Positions 26,351 to 35,308 of a stretch of DNA of 64,000 bases are shown one piece after another (within the stretch, counting starts at the first letter, position 1; each line of letters begins with the position of its first letter). The stretch comes from JAFGNW01 sp964618515 (GTDB lineage Bacteria; Zixibacteria; MSB-5A5; GN15; FEB-12). The stretch is from contig CAZUAS010000002.1 of NCBI GenBank assembly GCA_964618515.1, positions 1 to 64,000 on the forward strand, given 5' to 3'. Below the pieces are notes generated by a model. It was not told the origin of the DNA and did not search any database. It saw only the letters and a list, made by a program, of their open reading frames with translations. Both the position numbers and the translations under genes were made by a program.

Positions 26351-27614
26351 GTTCGATTCTTTCCAGAAGATAACAGCCCACCTTCGCCGTAACCGATCGT
26401 TGCATATCCTTGGTGGACTTAACGGCGAATTTTTTCTCCCCCCGAAGCACCTGTTCTATTATCTTTTCCAGTTCGCTTGCCGAATCCGCTCGGGCACCGA
26501 AATTACCGTTTATAATATAATCCGCGGCTTCCATAACGTTGTCAAGCGATGGTCCGAAAAGCACCGGCGTCCCGGCCCAGACCGGTTCCAGCAGGTTATG
26601 ACCGCCGATTGGCACCAGAGTACCACCGACAAAAGCAAGGTCCGCGGCCAGGTATAATTCGTTTAAAGGACCCATGCGGTTTATCAAAACAAGACTTTTC
26701 CTTTTATTGTCAGCCCCGGGAGGAACCTGCCCGGTAAGAGATAAACCATCGTAAATATTATAACCAAACCCATTTCTTTCCAAAAGAGCTTTTATATCTT
26801 CAATTCGTTCCAGATGCCGCGGGGCTACCGCCAGGACCAGTTTTTCATGCCTTTTTTTCAAATTTTTAAAGATTTCCATCAGCATCTCTTCTTCGCCAGG
26901 CCGGGTGGAACCCGCTACCAGCAGGAAATCTTCTCTTTTGAAACCAATTTTTTCCCGGTTCTGCCTAATCTTTACTTCCGACCGGTCCGGCACGGGGGCA
27001 TCAAACTTCATATCTCCGGCACAAACCGTTTTTTCCGGGGCGACGCCAAAATAAAGATATCGCTTCAAGTCGTCCTCCGTTTTAAAAAAGAAACGTTCAT
27101 ATCGTGCCAGGAGTTTTACAAAAAAAGGTCTCAACCATTTGTACTTATTAAAGGCCCTGGCCGACATGCGACCGTTTATCAGAATAATCGGAAGATTGCA
27201 CCGTGACGCTTCCAGAACCAGATTCGGCCAGATTTCGGTTTCCGCAATCACCAGCATATCAGGTCTCAAGTTTTTTAACAACTTCCGCATCAAAGGCGAT
27301 GTATCGATCGGCAGATAAGCTAAAGCGACTTTATTACCCAGCGTGGCGAGTGCTGTCTTATAGCCGGTGCGGGTCATGGTCGTCAGAAATATGCTCAGGG
27401 AAGGGTTTTTTTCAAGAAGGTATTCTACCAGGAGCCCGATTATTTTGACTTCGCCTACCGAAGCGGCATGAAGCCAGATATTTTTTTGTCCAATATCATT
27501 ATTTAAAACGAGTCGGCCTTTCCATAAAGGGTCACCGGTCGCCGCTTTCAATCGAGCGTAAGGATACACTGCCAGGTAAATCAAAAAACTGAATATTTTA
27601 TATATGAAAATCAT
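26343..27614 (-). CDS. waaA: Kdo transferase (3-deoxy-D-manno-octulosonic acid transferase)
   Basis: 423 residues, GT30 family. An N-terminal membrane anchor is followed by IWLHAASVGEVKIIGLLVEYL, which contains the catalytic glutamate. PDMLVIAETEIWPNLVLEASRCNLPIILINGRMS and the donor-site DLAFVGGTLVPIGGHNLLEPVWAGTPVLFGPSLDN are standard for WaaA/KdtA. It transfers Kdo from CMP-Kdo to the lipid A precursor. Whether it adds one or two residues cannot be told. It overlaps lpxB by four bases (ATGA-type coupling) and lpxK by eight. Confidence 0.95.
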   Translation of the reverse strand: MIFIYKIFSFLIYLAVYPYARLKAATGDPLWKGRLVLNNDIGQKNIWLHAASVGEVKIIGLLVEYLLEKNPSLSIFLTTMTRTGYKTALATLGNKVALAYLPIDTSPLMRKLLKNLRPDMLVIAETEIWPNLVLEASRCNLPIILINGRMSARAFNKYKWLRPFFVKLLARYERFFFKTEDDLKRYLYFGVAPEKTVCAGDMKFDAPVPDRSEVKIRQNREKIGFKREDFLLVAGSTRPGEEEMLMEIFKNLKKRHEKLVLAVAPRHLERIEDIKALLERNGFGYNIYDGLSLTGQVPPGADNKRKSLVLINRMGPLNELYLAADLAFVGGTLVPIGGHNLLEPVWAGTPVLFGPSLDNVMEAADYIINGNFGARADSASELEKIIEQVLRGEKKFAVKSTKDMQRSVTAKVGCYLLERIEHG

Positions 27615-28714
27615 AAATATTCCCGGACAAGTGCCGCCGCCCGCCGAGAAGCTCCTGTCCCACCCAGTACAGCTGGTAGCCTGTCCAGTTTTTCTTTGAC
27701 CTTTTCAGTATAAGAAGCATCCAGCAGGAATTTTTCAAGTTCTACAGCCATCATTTCCGGAGTCGCCTGGTGCTGTACAAGTTCCGGTACCGCTTTGTCA
27801 TTCAAAACCAGATTGACCAGACCAATCATTTTCAATCTTACCAGCCGACGGGCGATGTGGTACGTTACAAAACCAGTCTTATAAATAACCACCATGGGTC
27901 TGCCGATAATCCCCGCTTCCAGGGTGGCGGTGCCTGAAGAAGTTAAAACCAGGCGGCTTTCATAGATTACCTGACGGGCGTTATCATAGGTAATCACGAC
28001 TTTATCAGCTAATCCTTCAGAAGCCTTTTCATAATCATAGCGCCCCCTGATACCGGCAATGACCGGAGTAATATCATATTTTTTCCGAAGAATGGCGACG
28101 GCCTGTAACATGGGGCGAAGCATCCGGTCAATCTCCTGCGGGCGGGAACCGGGCAACAGGGCCAGCCGGTTTTCAGACGGCAACGACGAACGGATATAAG
28201 CAGAAGGAATATCATCCAGAAGATAATGGCCCACAAAACTACTCTTCACTTTGTTCTCAGTATAGAGCTCTGTTTCAAAAGGCAGGATGTACATCATCAG
28301 ATCCACCAGGTGATTTATCTTTTTGAGCCGCTCCTTTCCCCATGCCCATACCTGGGGAGAGATATAATAAACCACCGGAATCCCGAGCGGTTTTATTTTT
28401 TCAGCCAGGCGGAGATTGAACCCGGGATAATCGACCAGCAGAACCAGAGCCGGCCGTCGCTTTTTTATTTGTTCCAAACAATGGAAAAAAAGACGCCTGA
28501 AAAAAAAATATTTTCGTGCCACCTCCCAGAAACCAAGCACCGCCAGGTCATGGCTCTTGGCCAGTTGTTCTTGACCGAGTTGATGCAATTTCGGGCCCCC
28601 CAGGCCGAAAAAGGAAACATCTGGAACCATACTTTTAAGTACCATAATAAGATGACTGACGGCATTGTCTCCCGAGGGATCCCCCGCTGAGATGAATATC
28701 AATGGTTTCCCCAT
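27611..28714 (-). CDS. lpxB: lipid-A-disaccharide synthase
   Basis: 367 residues, GT19 family. Diagnostic segments are FISAGDPSGDNAVSHLI (N-terminal), FFGLGGPKLHQLG, LVLLVDYPGFNLRLAEKIKPLGIPVVYYISPQVWAWGKERLKKI, LALLPGSRPQEIDRM and SSGTATLEAGIIGRPMVVIYKTG. It joins lipid X to UDP-diacylglucosamine to form the lipid A disaccharide. Its ATG immediately follows the stop of the oxidoreductase gene, with no gap. Confidence 0.96.
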   Translation of the reverse strand: MGKPLIFISAGDPSGDNAVSHLIMVLKSMVPDVSFFGLGGPKLHQLGQEQLAKSHDLAVLGFWEVARKYFFFRRLFFHCLEQIKKRRPALVLLVDYPGFNLRLAEKIKPLGIPVVYYISPQVWAWGKERLKKINHLVDLMMYILPFETELYTENKVKSSFVGHYLLDDIPSAYIRSSLPSENRLALLPGSRPQEIDRMLRPMLQAVAILRKKYDITPVIAGIRGRYDYEKASEGLADKVVITYDNARQVIYESRLVLTSSGTATLEAGIIGRPMVVIYKTGFVTYHIARRLVRLKMIGLVNLVLNDKAVPELVQHQATPEMMAVELEKFLLDASYTEKVKEKLDRLPAVLGGTGASRRAAALVREYL

Positions 28715-29710
28715 CTAATCCGTATCCGCTTCCATCATGCGAGCGATTGAATTCAGGCCGATGCGTTCAATTTCGAGAGCGACCCGCAAAGCCTCGGCCG
28801 CTTCTTCAATCGTTACCGCCACCGGGGTTTCATTGACCACCGCCTTCAAAAAAGTTTCCAGCTCCAGACCCAGCATATCTTCACCGGTATCAGATACTTT
28901 TTTATAAACCAGATGTTTGCCGGATTTACCCAGAGGGACGCGCATACCGTCGAATCCGTTTTCTCCGGCGGCCAGACGGTACAGGTCAGCCTGTTTGCCG
29001 GCCAGGTCAATCGAATAATAACCGGATTTTTCGAAAATTCGTATTTTCCGCATACTGTGAAGCGAGATACGCGAAGCGGTAAGATTGGCCACGGCGCCGT
29101 TTTCAAATGTCAACCGGGCATTGGCGATATCGGCTTGCTCGGACACCACGGCCACGGCCGAGGCCTGGATATCGGCGATTTTCGATTTGATAAAATAAAG
29201 TGTCAGGTCGATATCGTGAATCATGAGGTCAAGTACCACCGCTACATCGGTTCCCCGCGGGTCAAACGCCGCCAGACGGTGAGCTTCGATAAACGACGGC
29301 CTGATATTCAGATTTTTAAAAGCCAGGACTGCCGGATTGAAACGTTCTATCTGCCCAACCGTGACTTTTACTTTTTGCTCAGCCGCCAGCTTCTGCAGGG
29401 CGGAAGCCTGTGACAGACTCGAAGTCATCGGTTTTTCAATAAAACAATGAATACCTCTTTCCATCAGGTATCGGGCAACCTCATAATGAAGTGTTGTCGG
29501 CACGACAATCGATACCAATTCCACTTCGCTCGCCAGCCGTTCCAGGGAAGCGAAAGCGGTGATATTATATTCAGCGGCGTATTTATCGGCTTTTTCCCGG
29601 TCAATATCATAAAGACCGATAAGCTGCGACTGAGGCAGGCGGGCGAGCCACTTGAGATGGTGACGTCCCAGCGAGCCCACTCCTACCACGGCTGTTTTTA
29701 TCTTTAACAT
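28715..29710 (-). CDS. Gfo/Idh/MocA oxidoreductase in the lipid A operon (GnnA candidate)
   Basis: 331 residues. The NAD-binding GVGSLGRHHLKWLARLPQSQLIGLYDID opens the protein, and the family motif FIEKPMTSSLSQASAL contains the EKP triad used for sugar oxidoreduction. GQIERFNPAVLAFKNL and DLMIHDIDLTLYF follow the pattern of members found between lpxA and lpxB in many Gram-negatives. In Acidithiobacillus and Leptospira an enzyme in this position, GnnA, oxidises UDP-GlcNAc at C3 so that GnnB can add an amino group for all-amide lipid A. No GnnB aminotransferase is present here, so the function is a context-based guess. Confidence 0.8.
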   Translation of the reverse strand: MLKIKTAVVGVGSLGRHHLKWLARLPQSQLIGLYDIDREKADKYAAEYNITAFASLERLASEVELVSIVVPTTLHYEVARYLMERGIHCFIEKPMTSSLSQASALQKLAAEQKVKVTVGQIERFNPAVLAFKNLNIRPSFIEAHRLAAFDPRGTDVAVVLDLMIHDIDLTLYFIKSKIADIQASAVAVVSEQADIANARLTFENGAVANLTASRISLHSMRKIRIFEKSGYYSIDLAGKQADLYRLAAGENGFDGMRVPLGKSGKHLVYKKVSDTGEDMLGLELETFLKAVVNETPVAVTIEEAAEALRVALEIERIGLNSIARMMEADTD

Positions 29711-29756
29711 ATCTATAGTATGTTTATAAAAGTTATAACCGTCCCGGAAACCGGAA

Positions 29757-30530
29757 TTATTTCGTCAAGCCACGGTCCGAACGCTCTATAAATTCAAGGA
29801 TTATCTTAATCTCAGGGATAACTTCCATTTCCCCTTTTATCCGTTCCACCGCCTGAGTGGTGTTTAAACCGGAGAAAAAAAGAAACTTGAAAGCTTTTTC
29901 GAGTGCTTCAATTACTTCCTTTTTAAAACCCCGACGATGAAGCCCGATTTTATTGACGCCGACCACCTTCAGAGGATACCCGCCCATTAACGCATAGGGA
30001 CAGACATCCTGCGGTACCCGAAAACCCCCGCCAATCATACTGTGTGTTCCGATTTTGACAAACTGGTGTACCGGTAGAACGCCGCCCAGAATAGCGTAAT
30101 CATGGATTTCGATATGTCCGGCCAGGTTAACGGAGTTGGCCATGATGACATTATCCCCGATATGGCAGTCATGGGCGGAATGAGCATAGGCCATTAAAAG
30201 ACAATTTTTGCCGATTCTGGTTTCCCCGGTCGCTTTGGTGCCGCGATTAACAGTAACATATTCACGGATAACGGTATTGTCGCCGATAACAGCCCTGGTT
30301 TTTTCACCTTCGAATTTCAAATCCTGGGGCTCGGTGCCGATTACCGCCCCATGTGATACTTTTACATTCTCTCCCAGTTCCGCCCCGGTAGCTAACAGAA
30401 CGGAAGAAGCGATTCTTGTACCTTTGCCGATTATAACACCCTCCTCCACGATAGAGTAAGGACCAATCGTAACGTCATCGGCAATTACGGCCTTGGGAGA
30501 TACAATAGCGGTTTTGTGAATGTCCATCAT
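29757..30530 (-). CDS. lpxA: acyl-ACP--UDP-N-acetylglucosamine O-acyltransferase
   Basis: 257 residues. It is a left-handed beta helix of hexapeptide repeats (ADDVTIGPYSIVEEGVIIGKGTRIASSVLLATG) with the catalytic-histidine region LMAYAHSAHDCHIGDNVIMANSVNLAGHIEIHDYAILGG and the LpxA-specific GGFRVPQDVCPYALMGGYPLKVVGVNKIGLHRRGF, then the helical C-terminus. It performs the first step of lipid A synthesis. It overlaps lpxC/fabZ by an ATGA. Two ATGs in a row occur at the start (30530 and 30527). Confidence 0.95.
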   Translation of the reverse strand: MMDIHKTAIVSPKAVIADDVTIGPYSIVEEGVIIGKGTRIASSVLLATGAELGENVKVSHGAVIGTEPQDLKFEGEKTRAVIGDNTVIREYVTVNRGTKATGETRIGKNCLLMAYAHSAHDCHIGDNVIMANSVNLAGHIEIHDYAILGGVLPVHQFVKIGTHSMIGGGFRVPQDVCPYALMGGYPLKVVGVNKIGLHRRGFKKEVIEALEKAFKFLFFSGLNTTQAVERIKGEMEVIPEIKIILEFIERSDRGLTK

Positions 30531-31918
30531 CGGTCAATCACCATGGCCATAAAATCTGCATTGGCAACCAGGGTTTCACCCACAAACGCCTTGCCAGCCA
30601 TTTTACAGGTACCGCGGCGGAAGGATACCATATCCATTTCAAACCGGAGCTGGTCGCCGGGTACAACCGGTTGTCGAAAACGGGCGTTATCAATAGCCAT
30701 GAAATAAACCAGTTTCTTTTCAGGTTCTTCGACGGCATTTAGAAGCAATACTCCTCCGGTTTGCGCCATTGCCTCAAGTATCAATACCCCGGGCATTATG
30801 GGGTGTCCGGGGAAATGCCCCTGGAAGAAAGGTTCGTTGATGGTTACATTTTTTATGCCCACAACTTTCTTCTCCGGTTCCAGGTCAAGAATGCGGTCCA
30901 CCAGGAGGAAAGGATAACGATGGGGCATGATACTGGAAATGGCATTAATATCCAGAAAGTGTTTACTCTCCCCGACCGCGTAGCGACTGGCGATTTTTTT
31001 CTTCTTGTAAAGCTTGCGCATCCGGCGGGCTAGCTCCACGTTGGCTTTATGCCCCGACCGACCGGCCAGAACATGACCCTTGAAAGGTACCCCGATTAAA
31101 AACAGGTCCCCCAGCAAATCGAGTGTTTTATGCCTGACCGGCTCATTATAAAAACGAAGAGGGATATCATTGATTATGCCGGTTTTCCCGACAAACGCCT
31201 GGCCTTTTAAATTTAAAGCGTTACGAATACGGTCCACCTCAATTTGACCTAAATCGGAATCGTATATGACAATAGCATTATCCAGACTGCCGCCCTTGAT
31301 TAAACCGGCCGCCTTGAGCATCTCTACTTCCGAAAGAAAACAAAAAGTCCGTGCCGGGGCAAACTCCTCAACGAATTCCTTCTCAAGGTCCTGTAAAGTG
31401 GTATACTGAGTGCCCAGAGCCGGATTTTTGTAATCGATCATGAAGGTTATACGAAGGTCATTTGAGGGAGTAACTACCAGGTCCACCTGGCGCTCCGGCT
31501 CGCTCAAGGACATCGGCGTATCAATCTCCAGGTAATCTTTGTCCGCTTCCTGATTTTCTATACCGGCTTCGAGGATTTTATCGACATATGGCTTGGCGGA
31601 ACCATCCCCTACCGGTGGTTCATTATTATCCAGCTCCACTATCATGTTGTCCAGTTGAAGACCGGCGAAAGTAGCCAGAACATGCTCCACCGTATAAACC
31701 TTGGCTTCTCCCTTCTGGAGTGTTGTTCCCCGAGAGATATCCACTACATGGTCAATATCGGCGATAACCGAAGGCTGGCCTTCAAGGTCGGTTCGTACAA
31801 AACGAATCCCCGAATCAGGCGGGGCCGGCTTGAAAGTCATTGTACAATTATTACCGGTATGCAAACCAATACCGGTCATCGAAATCTGGCTTCGTATAGT
31901 TCTTTGCTTTTCAAACAT
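30527..31918 (-). CDS. lpxC/fabZ: bifunctional UDP-3-O-acyl-GlcNAc deacetylase / 3-hydroxyacyl-ACP dehydratase (LpxC-FabZ fusion)
   Basis: 463 residues. The first 300 are LpxC: zinc-binding TVEHVLATFAGLQLDN and HKTLDLLGDLFLIG, and the later catalytic His in GHVLAGRSGHKAN. Residues from about 320 are FabZ: ISSIMPHRYPFLLVDRILDLEPEKKVVGIKNVTINEPFFQGHFPGHPIMPGVLILEAMAQTGG with the active-site His and Glu. This natural fusion is known from Bacteroidetes and other FCB-group bacteria. It couples the committed step of lipid A synthesis to fatty acid elongation. It is the first gene of the operon, with a near-consensus promoter at 32017-32045. Confidence 0.95.
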   Translation of the reverse strand: MFEKQRTIRSQISMTGIGLHTGNNCTMTFKPAPPDSGIRFVRTDLEGQPSVIADIDHVVDISRGTTLQKGEAKVYTVEHVLATFAGLQLDNMIVELDNNEPPVGDGSAKPYVDKILEAGIENQEADKDYLEIDTPMSLSEPERQVDLVVTPSNDLRITFMIDYKNPALGTQYTTLQDLEKEFVEEFAPARTFCFLSEVEMLKAAGLIKGGSLDNAIVIYDSDLGQIEVDRIRNALNLKGQAFVGKTGIINDIPLRFYNEPVRHKTLDLLGDLFLIGVPFKGHVLAGRSGHKANVELARRMRKLYKKKKIASRYAVGESKHFLDINAISSIMPHRYPFLLVDRILDLEPEKKVVGIKNVTINEPFFQGHFPGHPIMPGVLILEAMAQTGGVLLLNAVEEPEKKLVYFMAIDNARFRQPVVPGDQLRFEMDMVSFRRGTCKMAGKAFVGETLVANADFMAMVIDR

Positions 31919-32016
31919 AATCTTAAGTTCTCTAATAAGTTACATGATTATACAAATATCCTTGAAGCCTTTCAAGACTTTTTTATTTTTTTCCTTATTC
32001 CTGGCTTCAAACAAAT

Positions 32017-32045
32017 ATTATAGGAAAGTTTTATCGATGTTTCAA
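32017..32045 (-). promoter_or_regulatory. sigma-70 promoter of the lpxC/fabZ operon
   Basis: On the minus strand a -35 TTGAAA (32045-32040) and a perfect -10 TATAAT (32022-32017) are separated by exactly 17 bases. This predicts a transcript starting near 32010 with a leader of about 90 bases before the lpxC ATG at 31918. It is the best promoter match I saw in the window. Confidence 0.75.
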
Positions 32046-32056
32046 GTTGAAACATC
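32036..32056. promoter_or_regulatory. perfect 21-bp palindrome over the lpx -35 box (candidate operator)
   Basis: A left arm GATGTTTCAA (32036-32045) and its exact reverse complement (32047-32056) surround a single G. The left arm contains the -35 hexamer of the lpx operon promoter, so a bound protein would block or alter polymerase access. The regulator is unknown. Confidence 0.6.
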
Positions 32057-32237
32057 ACAATTTAAATCCTGTCGAAAATCACTATAATTGACTCGCACAC
32101 TAACAAAAAAAATAAGGTTTCGCCGTTCTTTTGTTGTGAAAGTAAGTTTCTGTAATAACAATAGTTAAGAGAACCTCTCAAGATCCGATTAATAAGAAAA
32201 ATATTCATGTTTTGTTAATCTTATAATAAAAAAAGTC

Positions 32238-32266
32238 TTTCATAAAAGAGGTTTTTTTTGTATTAT
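32238..32266 (+). promoter_or_regulatory. possible promoter of the SBBP gene
   Basis: TTTCAT at 32238-32243 and TATTAT at 32261-32266 are 17 bases apart, 42 bases before the ATG at 32308. The -35 match is poor, so this is tentative. Confidence 0.3.
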
Positions 32267-32307
32267 ATCTTTGGACTGATTTACTACTTACCTATTAGGG
32301 AAGCAAC

Positions 32308-35229
32308 ATGAAGACCCTCACAATCGGTTTAATTTTTTTATTCTCTTTATTACAATTTTCCTCAGTACAAGGTGAAATCCCAACACAAAGACCTGCTTTA
32401 CAAGGTTTTTCCGGGCCACCTCTGATTTTTACTGCCAATTATGGTCAATGGGACCAAAAAGTATCTTTCAGATGCGATGCGGGTGGAGCTGTTATCTGGT
32501 TTACTCGTGATGGTGTTTACTATCATTTTAACCGCCGCCTTTCTGCAGAAAATGCCAGCCACAACCGCCTTCCCCACCTTCAGGATAATACCTTTTCAGA
32601 CCAGGTCTTATTTGAACGGCTTTTGATTAAAGCGGAATTTGTTGACGCCAAGATGAATCCTGAACTAACCGGGCGGCAGCTTTCGGGACATATCACCAAT
32701 TTCATTAAAGGAAGTAACCCTGAAGACTGGCAAACCAATGTTCCCGGTTTCCGGTCAATTACTTATGAAAACATCTATTCCGGTATTAACCTGACCTATT
32801 ACGTTAATAATGGGCAGCTCGAGTACGATTTCGTCGTCTCTCCCGGAGCCGAGCCGGAACGGATTAAGATCAATTATAATGGAGTTAAAGGATTATCCCT
32901 TGACCAGTCGGGGCAATTGCTTATTGAAACTGCCTGGGGTATTATAGTTGAGCAAAAACCGGTTTTCTACCAGTTAGAGAACGGACGCCGAAAAGCTGTC
33001 GAGGGCAATTACCGTCTGATTGATAATACCACTTTCGGCTTTTCTCCGGAGCCAGCTTATGATAAATCATTACCGCTGGTTATCGACCCGGTTTATGTAT
33101 TCAGTACTTACCTGGGCGGAAGTATTGAAGACTGGGGGTTCGATATTACGGTTGATAAGGACAGTAATATCTATGTTACCGGAATGACTTACTCGGCCGA
33201 TTTCCCTCTGGAAGCACCTCTTATCGATACTCTCACCGGTACTTCCGATATTTTTGTTACCAAACTTAAAACAAGCGGTGATTCACTATTTTTCAGCACT
33301 TATCTGGGTGGTAACGGTTCCGATTTCGGGCTCGCCATGACAGTCGACGAGGACAGCTATTGTTATATTACGGGGACAACTTATTCAACTGATTTTCCGA
33401 CCGTGAACGCTCTTCAAGAAAACCCCGGAGGTAACGGTGACCTTTTCATCATAAAACTCAATCCTGCCGGGGACACCCTGCTTTACAGCACCTATCTGGG
33501 CGGTAACGGTTTCGACGGTGGCGAGGATATCATTATTGATGGCGACCGTAATATTTATGTAACCGGCGGAACCGATTCGGACAATTTTCCGTTAGCCTTA
33601 CCTCTTTATACGAACAAACTTCAGCGAGACGCCTTCGTATCAAAAATAAGCAGCAACGGCAGCACTCTGCTTTACAGCACTTACCTGGGTGGTGACAAGG
33701 GCGATTTCGGGAAAGCCGTTGGTCTTGACGGTGAAGGTAATATTTTAATTCTGGGCACAACCAATTCGGATAATTTCCCCAGCCACCGGGCTATTCAGGA
33801 TGAACGTGGCGGTTTATACGATGCCTTTTTAACCCGCATAAGCAACTCCGGAACTTCTCTTATTTACAGCACCTATCTCGGCGGTCTTGACGATGATTGG
33901 GCTATTGATATGAAAGTCGATGCCGACGGCTATGCATATCTGACCGGTTACACCTTTTCCTATGATTTTCCAAAGAAGAATGCTTTTCAAAATGCTAAAG
34001 CCGCCCTGGCGGATGCTTTCGTGACTAAAATCGATTCTTCGGGAGTAACCCTTATTTTCAGCACTTTTCTTGGTGGCAATCAAAACGATTACAGTCAGGG
34101 AATTGCCTTTGATACCGCCGGCCGGGTATATGTTACCGGAAGCACGGAATCAACCAATTTCCCTCTGAAAAGAGAAATTCAAAATTACCAGGCCGCCAGT
34201 GATGCTTTCATTACCAAATTCAATGTCACGGCCAGCCTGTTGTTTTTCAGCTCTTATTTGGGAGGTAATGCCGGTGATGCCGCCAATTGCCTTGAGGTTG
34301 ACCTGAACGGTCATATCTATCTGGCAGGTTCGACCTCGTCAACCGATTTCCCTATGGCTAATCCGCTTTATGACATTCTTACCGGCGTCAAAGATGTATT
34401 CATTACAAAAATTTTCGACGACTGTATCGACGACGACCAGGATGATATTTGTGAAGGTGAGGACAACTGCCCCGAGGTGTACAATCCCGACCAAACCGAT
34501 ATCGATGGCGACTTAGTAGGGGATGCCTGCGATACCTGCACTGATACGGACGGTGACGGATTCGGTAACCCGGGTTTTGCCGCCAACACCTGTGATACTG
34601 ATAATTGTCCCTACATATATAACGCTGAGCAGGAGGACAGCGATTTTGATGGTATCGGGGATTCCTGCGATATCTGCCTTTATGACCCCCAGAATGACAT
34701 CGACGGCGACGGCATCTGCGGCGATATAGATATATGTCCTTTCGACTATGACCCCCTACAAACCAATGTCGACGGTGATGATTACGGTGATTCCTGCGAT
34801 AACTGCCCCGAAGTATTCAATAACGACCAGACGGATACCGACGGTGACGGTCTGGGAGATTCCTGCGACATCTGCATAAACGATTTCTACAATGATATTG
34901 ATAACGACGGCTTCTGCGGCAACATCGATAACTGCCCCTTCTTTTATAACCCGGATCAGCTCGACGCCGACAGCAACGGTATTGGCGATGCCTGTGAAAC
35001 CTGTTGTGTGGGAATCACCGGAAATGCCGATTGCTCCATGATTGACGATCCGGACATATCCGATATTACCCGTCTGATTGATTATCTCTACATCAGCCAT
35101 ACCCCTCTTTGCTGCCCGGAAGAAGCCGACGTCAACGCCAGTGGCGGACCGGACCCGGATATTTCCGACATCACCCGCCTAATCGATTATCTCTACCTGA
35201 GCCATAACCCTCTGCCGGATTGTCCATAA
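32308..35229 (+). CDS. secreted SBBP beta-propeller protein with thrombospondin-3 and dockerin-like repeats
   Basis: 973 residues in four parts. (1) Signal peptide MKTLTIGLIFLFSLLQFSSVQG. (2) An N-terminal beta domain (LIFTANYGQWDQKVSFRCDAGGAVIWFTRDGVYYHF ... YVNNGQLEYDFVVSPGA) typical of the DUF7948-like domain before SBBP propellers. (3) Seven SBBP repeats, each with an S-T/S-Y/F-LGG start (STYLGGSIEDWG, STYLGGNGSDFG and so on) and DNIYVTG-like ends, giving one seven-bladed propeller. (4) Calcium-binding thrombospondin type 3 repeats (DTDGDGLGDSCD, DNCPEVFNNDQTD) and two dockerin-like DPDISDITRLIDYLY units at the C-terminus. It is probably an extracellular adhesion or carbohydrate-related protein. 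AGGGAAG precedes the ATG. Confidence 0.85.
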   Translation: MKTLTIGLIFLFSLLQFSSVQGEIPTQRPALQGFSGPPLIFTANYGQWDQKVSFRCDAGGAVIWFTRDGVYYHFNRRLSAENASHNRLPHLQDNTFSDQVLFERLLIKAEFVDAKMNPELTGRQLSGHITNFIKGSNPEDWQTNVPGFRSITYENIYSGINLTYYVNNGQLEYDFVVSPGAEPERIKINYNGVKGLSLDQSGQLLIETAWGIIVEQKPVFYQLENGRRKAVEGNYRLIDNTTFGFSPEPAYDKSLPLVIDPVYVFSTYLGGSIEDWGFDITVDKDSNIYVTGMTYSADFPLEAPLIDTLTGTSDIFVTKLKTSGDSLFFSTYLGGNGSDFGLAMTVDEDSYCYITGTTYSTDFPTVNALQENPGGNGDLFIIKLNPAGDTLLYSTYLGGNGFDGGEDIIIDGDRNIYVTGGTDSDNFPLALPLYTNKLQRDAFVSKISSNGSTLLYSTYLGGDKGDFGKAVGLDGEGNILILGTTNSDNFPSHRAIQDERGGLYDAFLTRISNSGTSLIYSTYLGGLDDDWAIDMKVDADGYAYLTGYTFSYDFPKKNAFQNAKAALADAFVTKIDSSGVTLIFSTFLGGNQNDYSQGIAFDTAGRVYVTGSTESTNFPLKREIQNYQAASDAFITKFNVTASLLFFSSYLGGNAGDAANCLEVDLNGHIYLAGSTSSTDFPMANPLYDILTGVKDVFITKIFDDCIDDDQDDICEGEDNCPEVYNPDQTDIDGDLVGDACDTCTDTDGDGFGNPGFAANTCDTDNCPYIYNAEQEDSDFDGIGDSCDICLYDPQNDIDGDGICGDIDICPFDYDPLQTNVDGDDYGDSCDNCPEVFNNDQTDTDGDGLGDSCDICINDFYNDIDNDGFCGNIDNCPFFYNPDQLDADSNGIGDACETCCVGITGNADCSMIDDPDISDITRLIDYLYISHTPLCCPEEADVNASGGPDPDISDITRLIDYLYLSHNPLPDCP

Positions 35230-35252
35230 CCTTACCTTGAGCAGAGTCTTAG

Positions 35253-35285
35253 ACCGTCTTTTAAAAAGAAGGCGGGGGGTTTTTG
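35253..35285 (+). terminator. terminator after the SBBP gene
   Basis: CCGTCTT and AAGGCGG arms (one G-U pair) enclose an eight-base loop, followed by GGGG and a short T-run. The hairpin begins 24 bases past the stop at 35229. Confidence 0.65.
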
Positions 35286-35308
35286 CTCATCACCTTCAAA
35301 AATTATAG

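Larger units (their letters stand above)
31919..32307. other. divergent intergenic region between the lpx operon and the SBBP gene
   Basis: These 389 AT-rich bases contain no ORF of note. They hold the leftward lpx promoter (32017-32045) with its palindrome (32036-32056), a smaller inverted repeat CTTGAA-GCCT-TTCAAG at 31961-31976 in the lpxC leader, and a weak rightward promoter candidate at 32238-32266. Confidence 0.6.
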
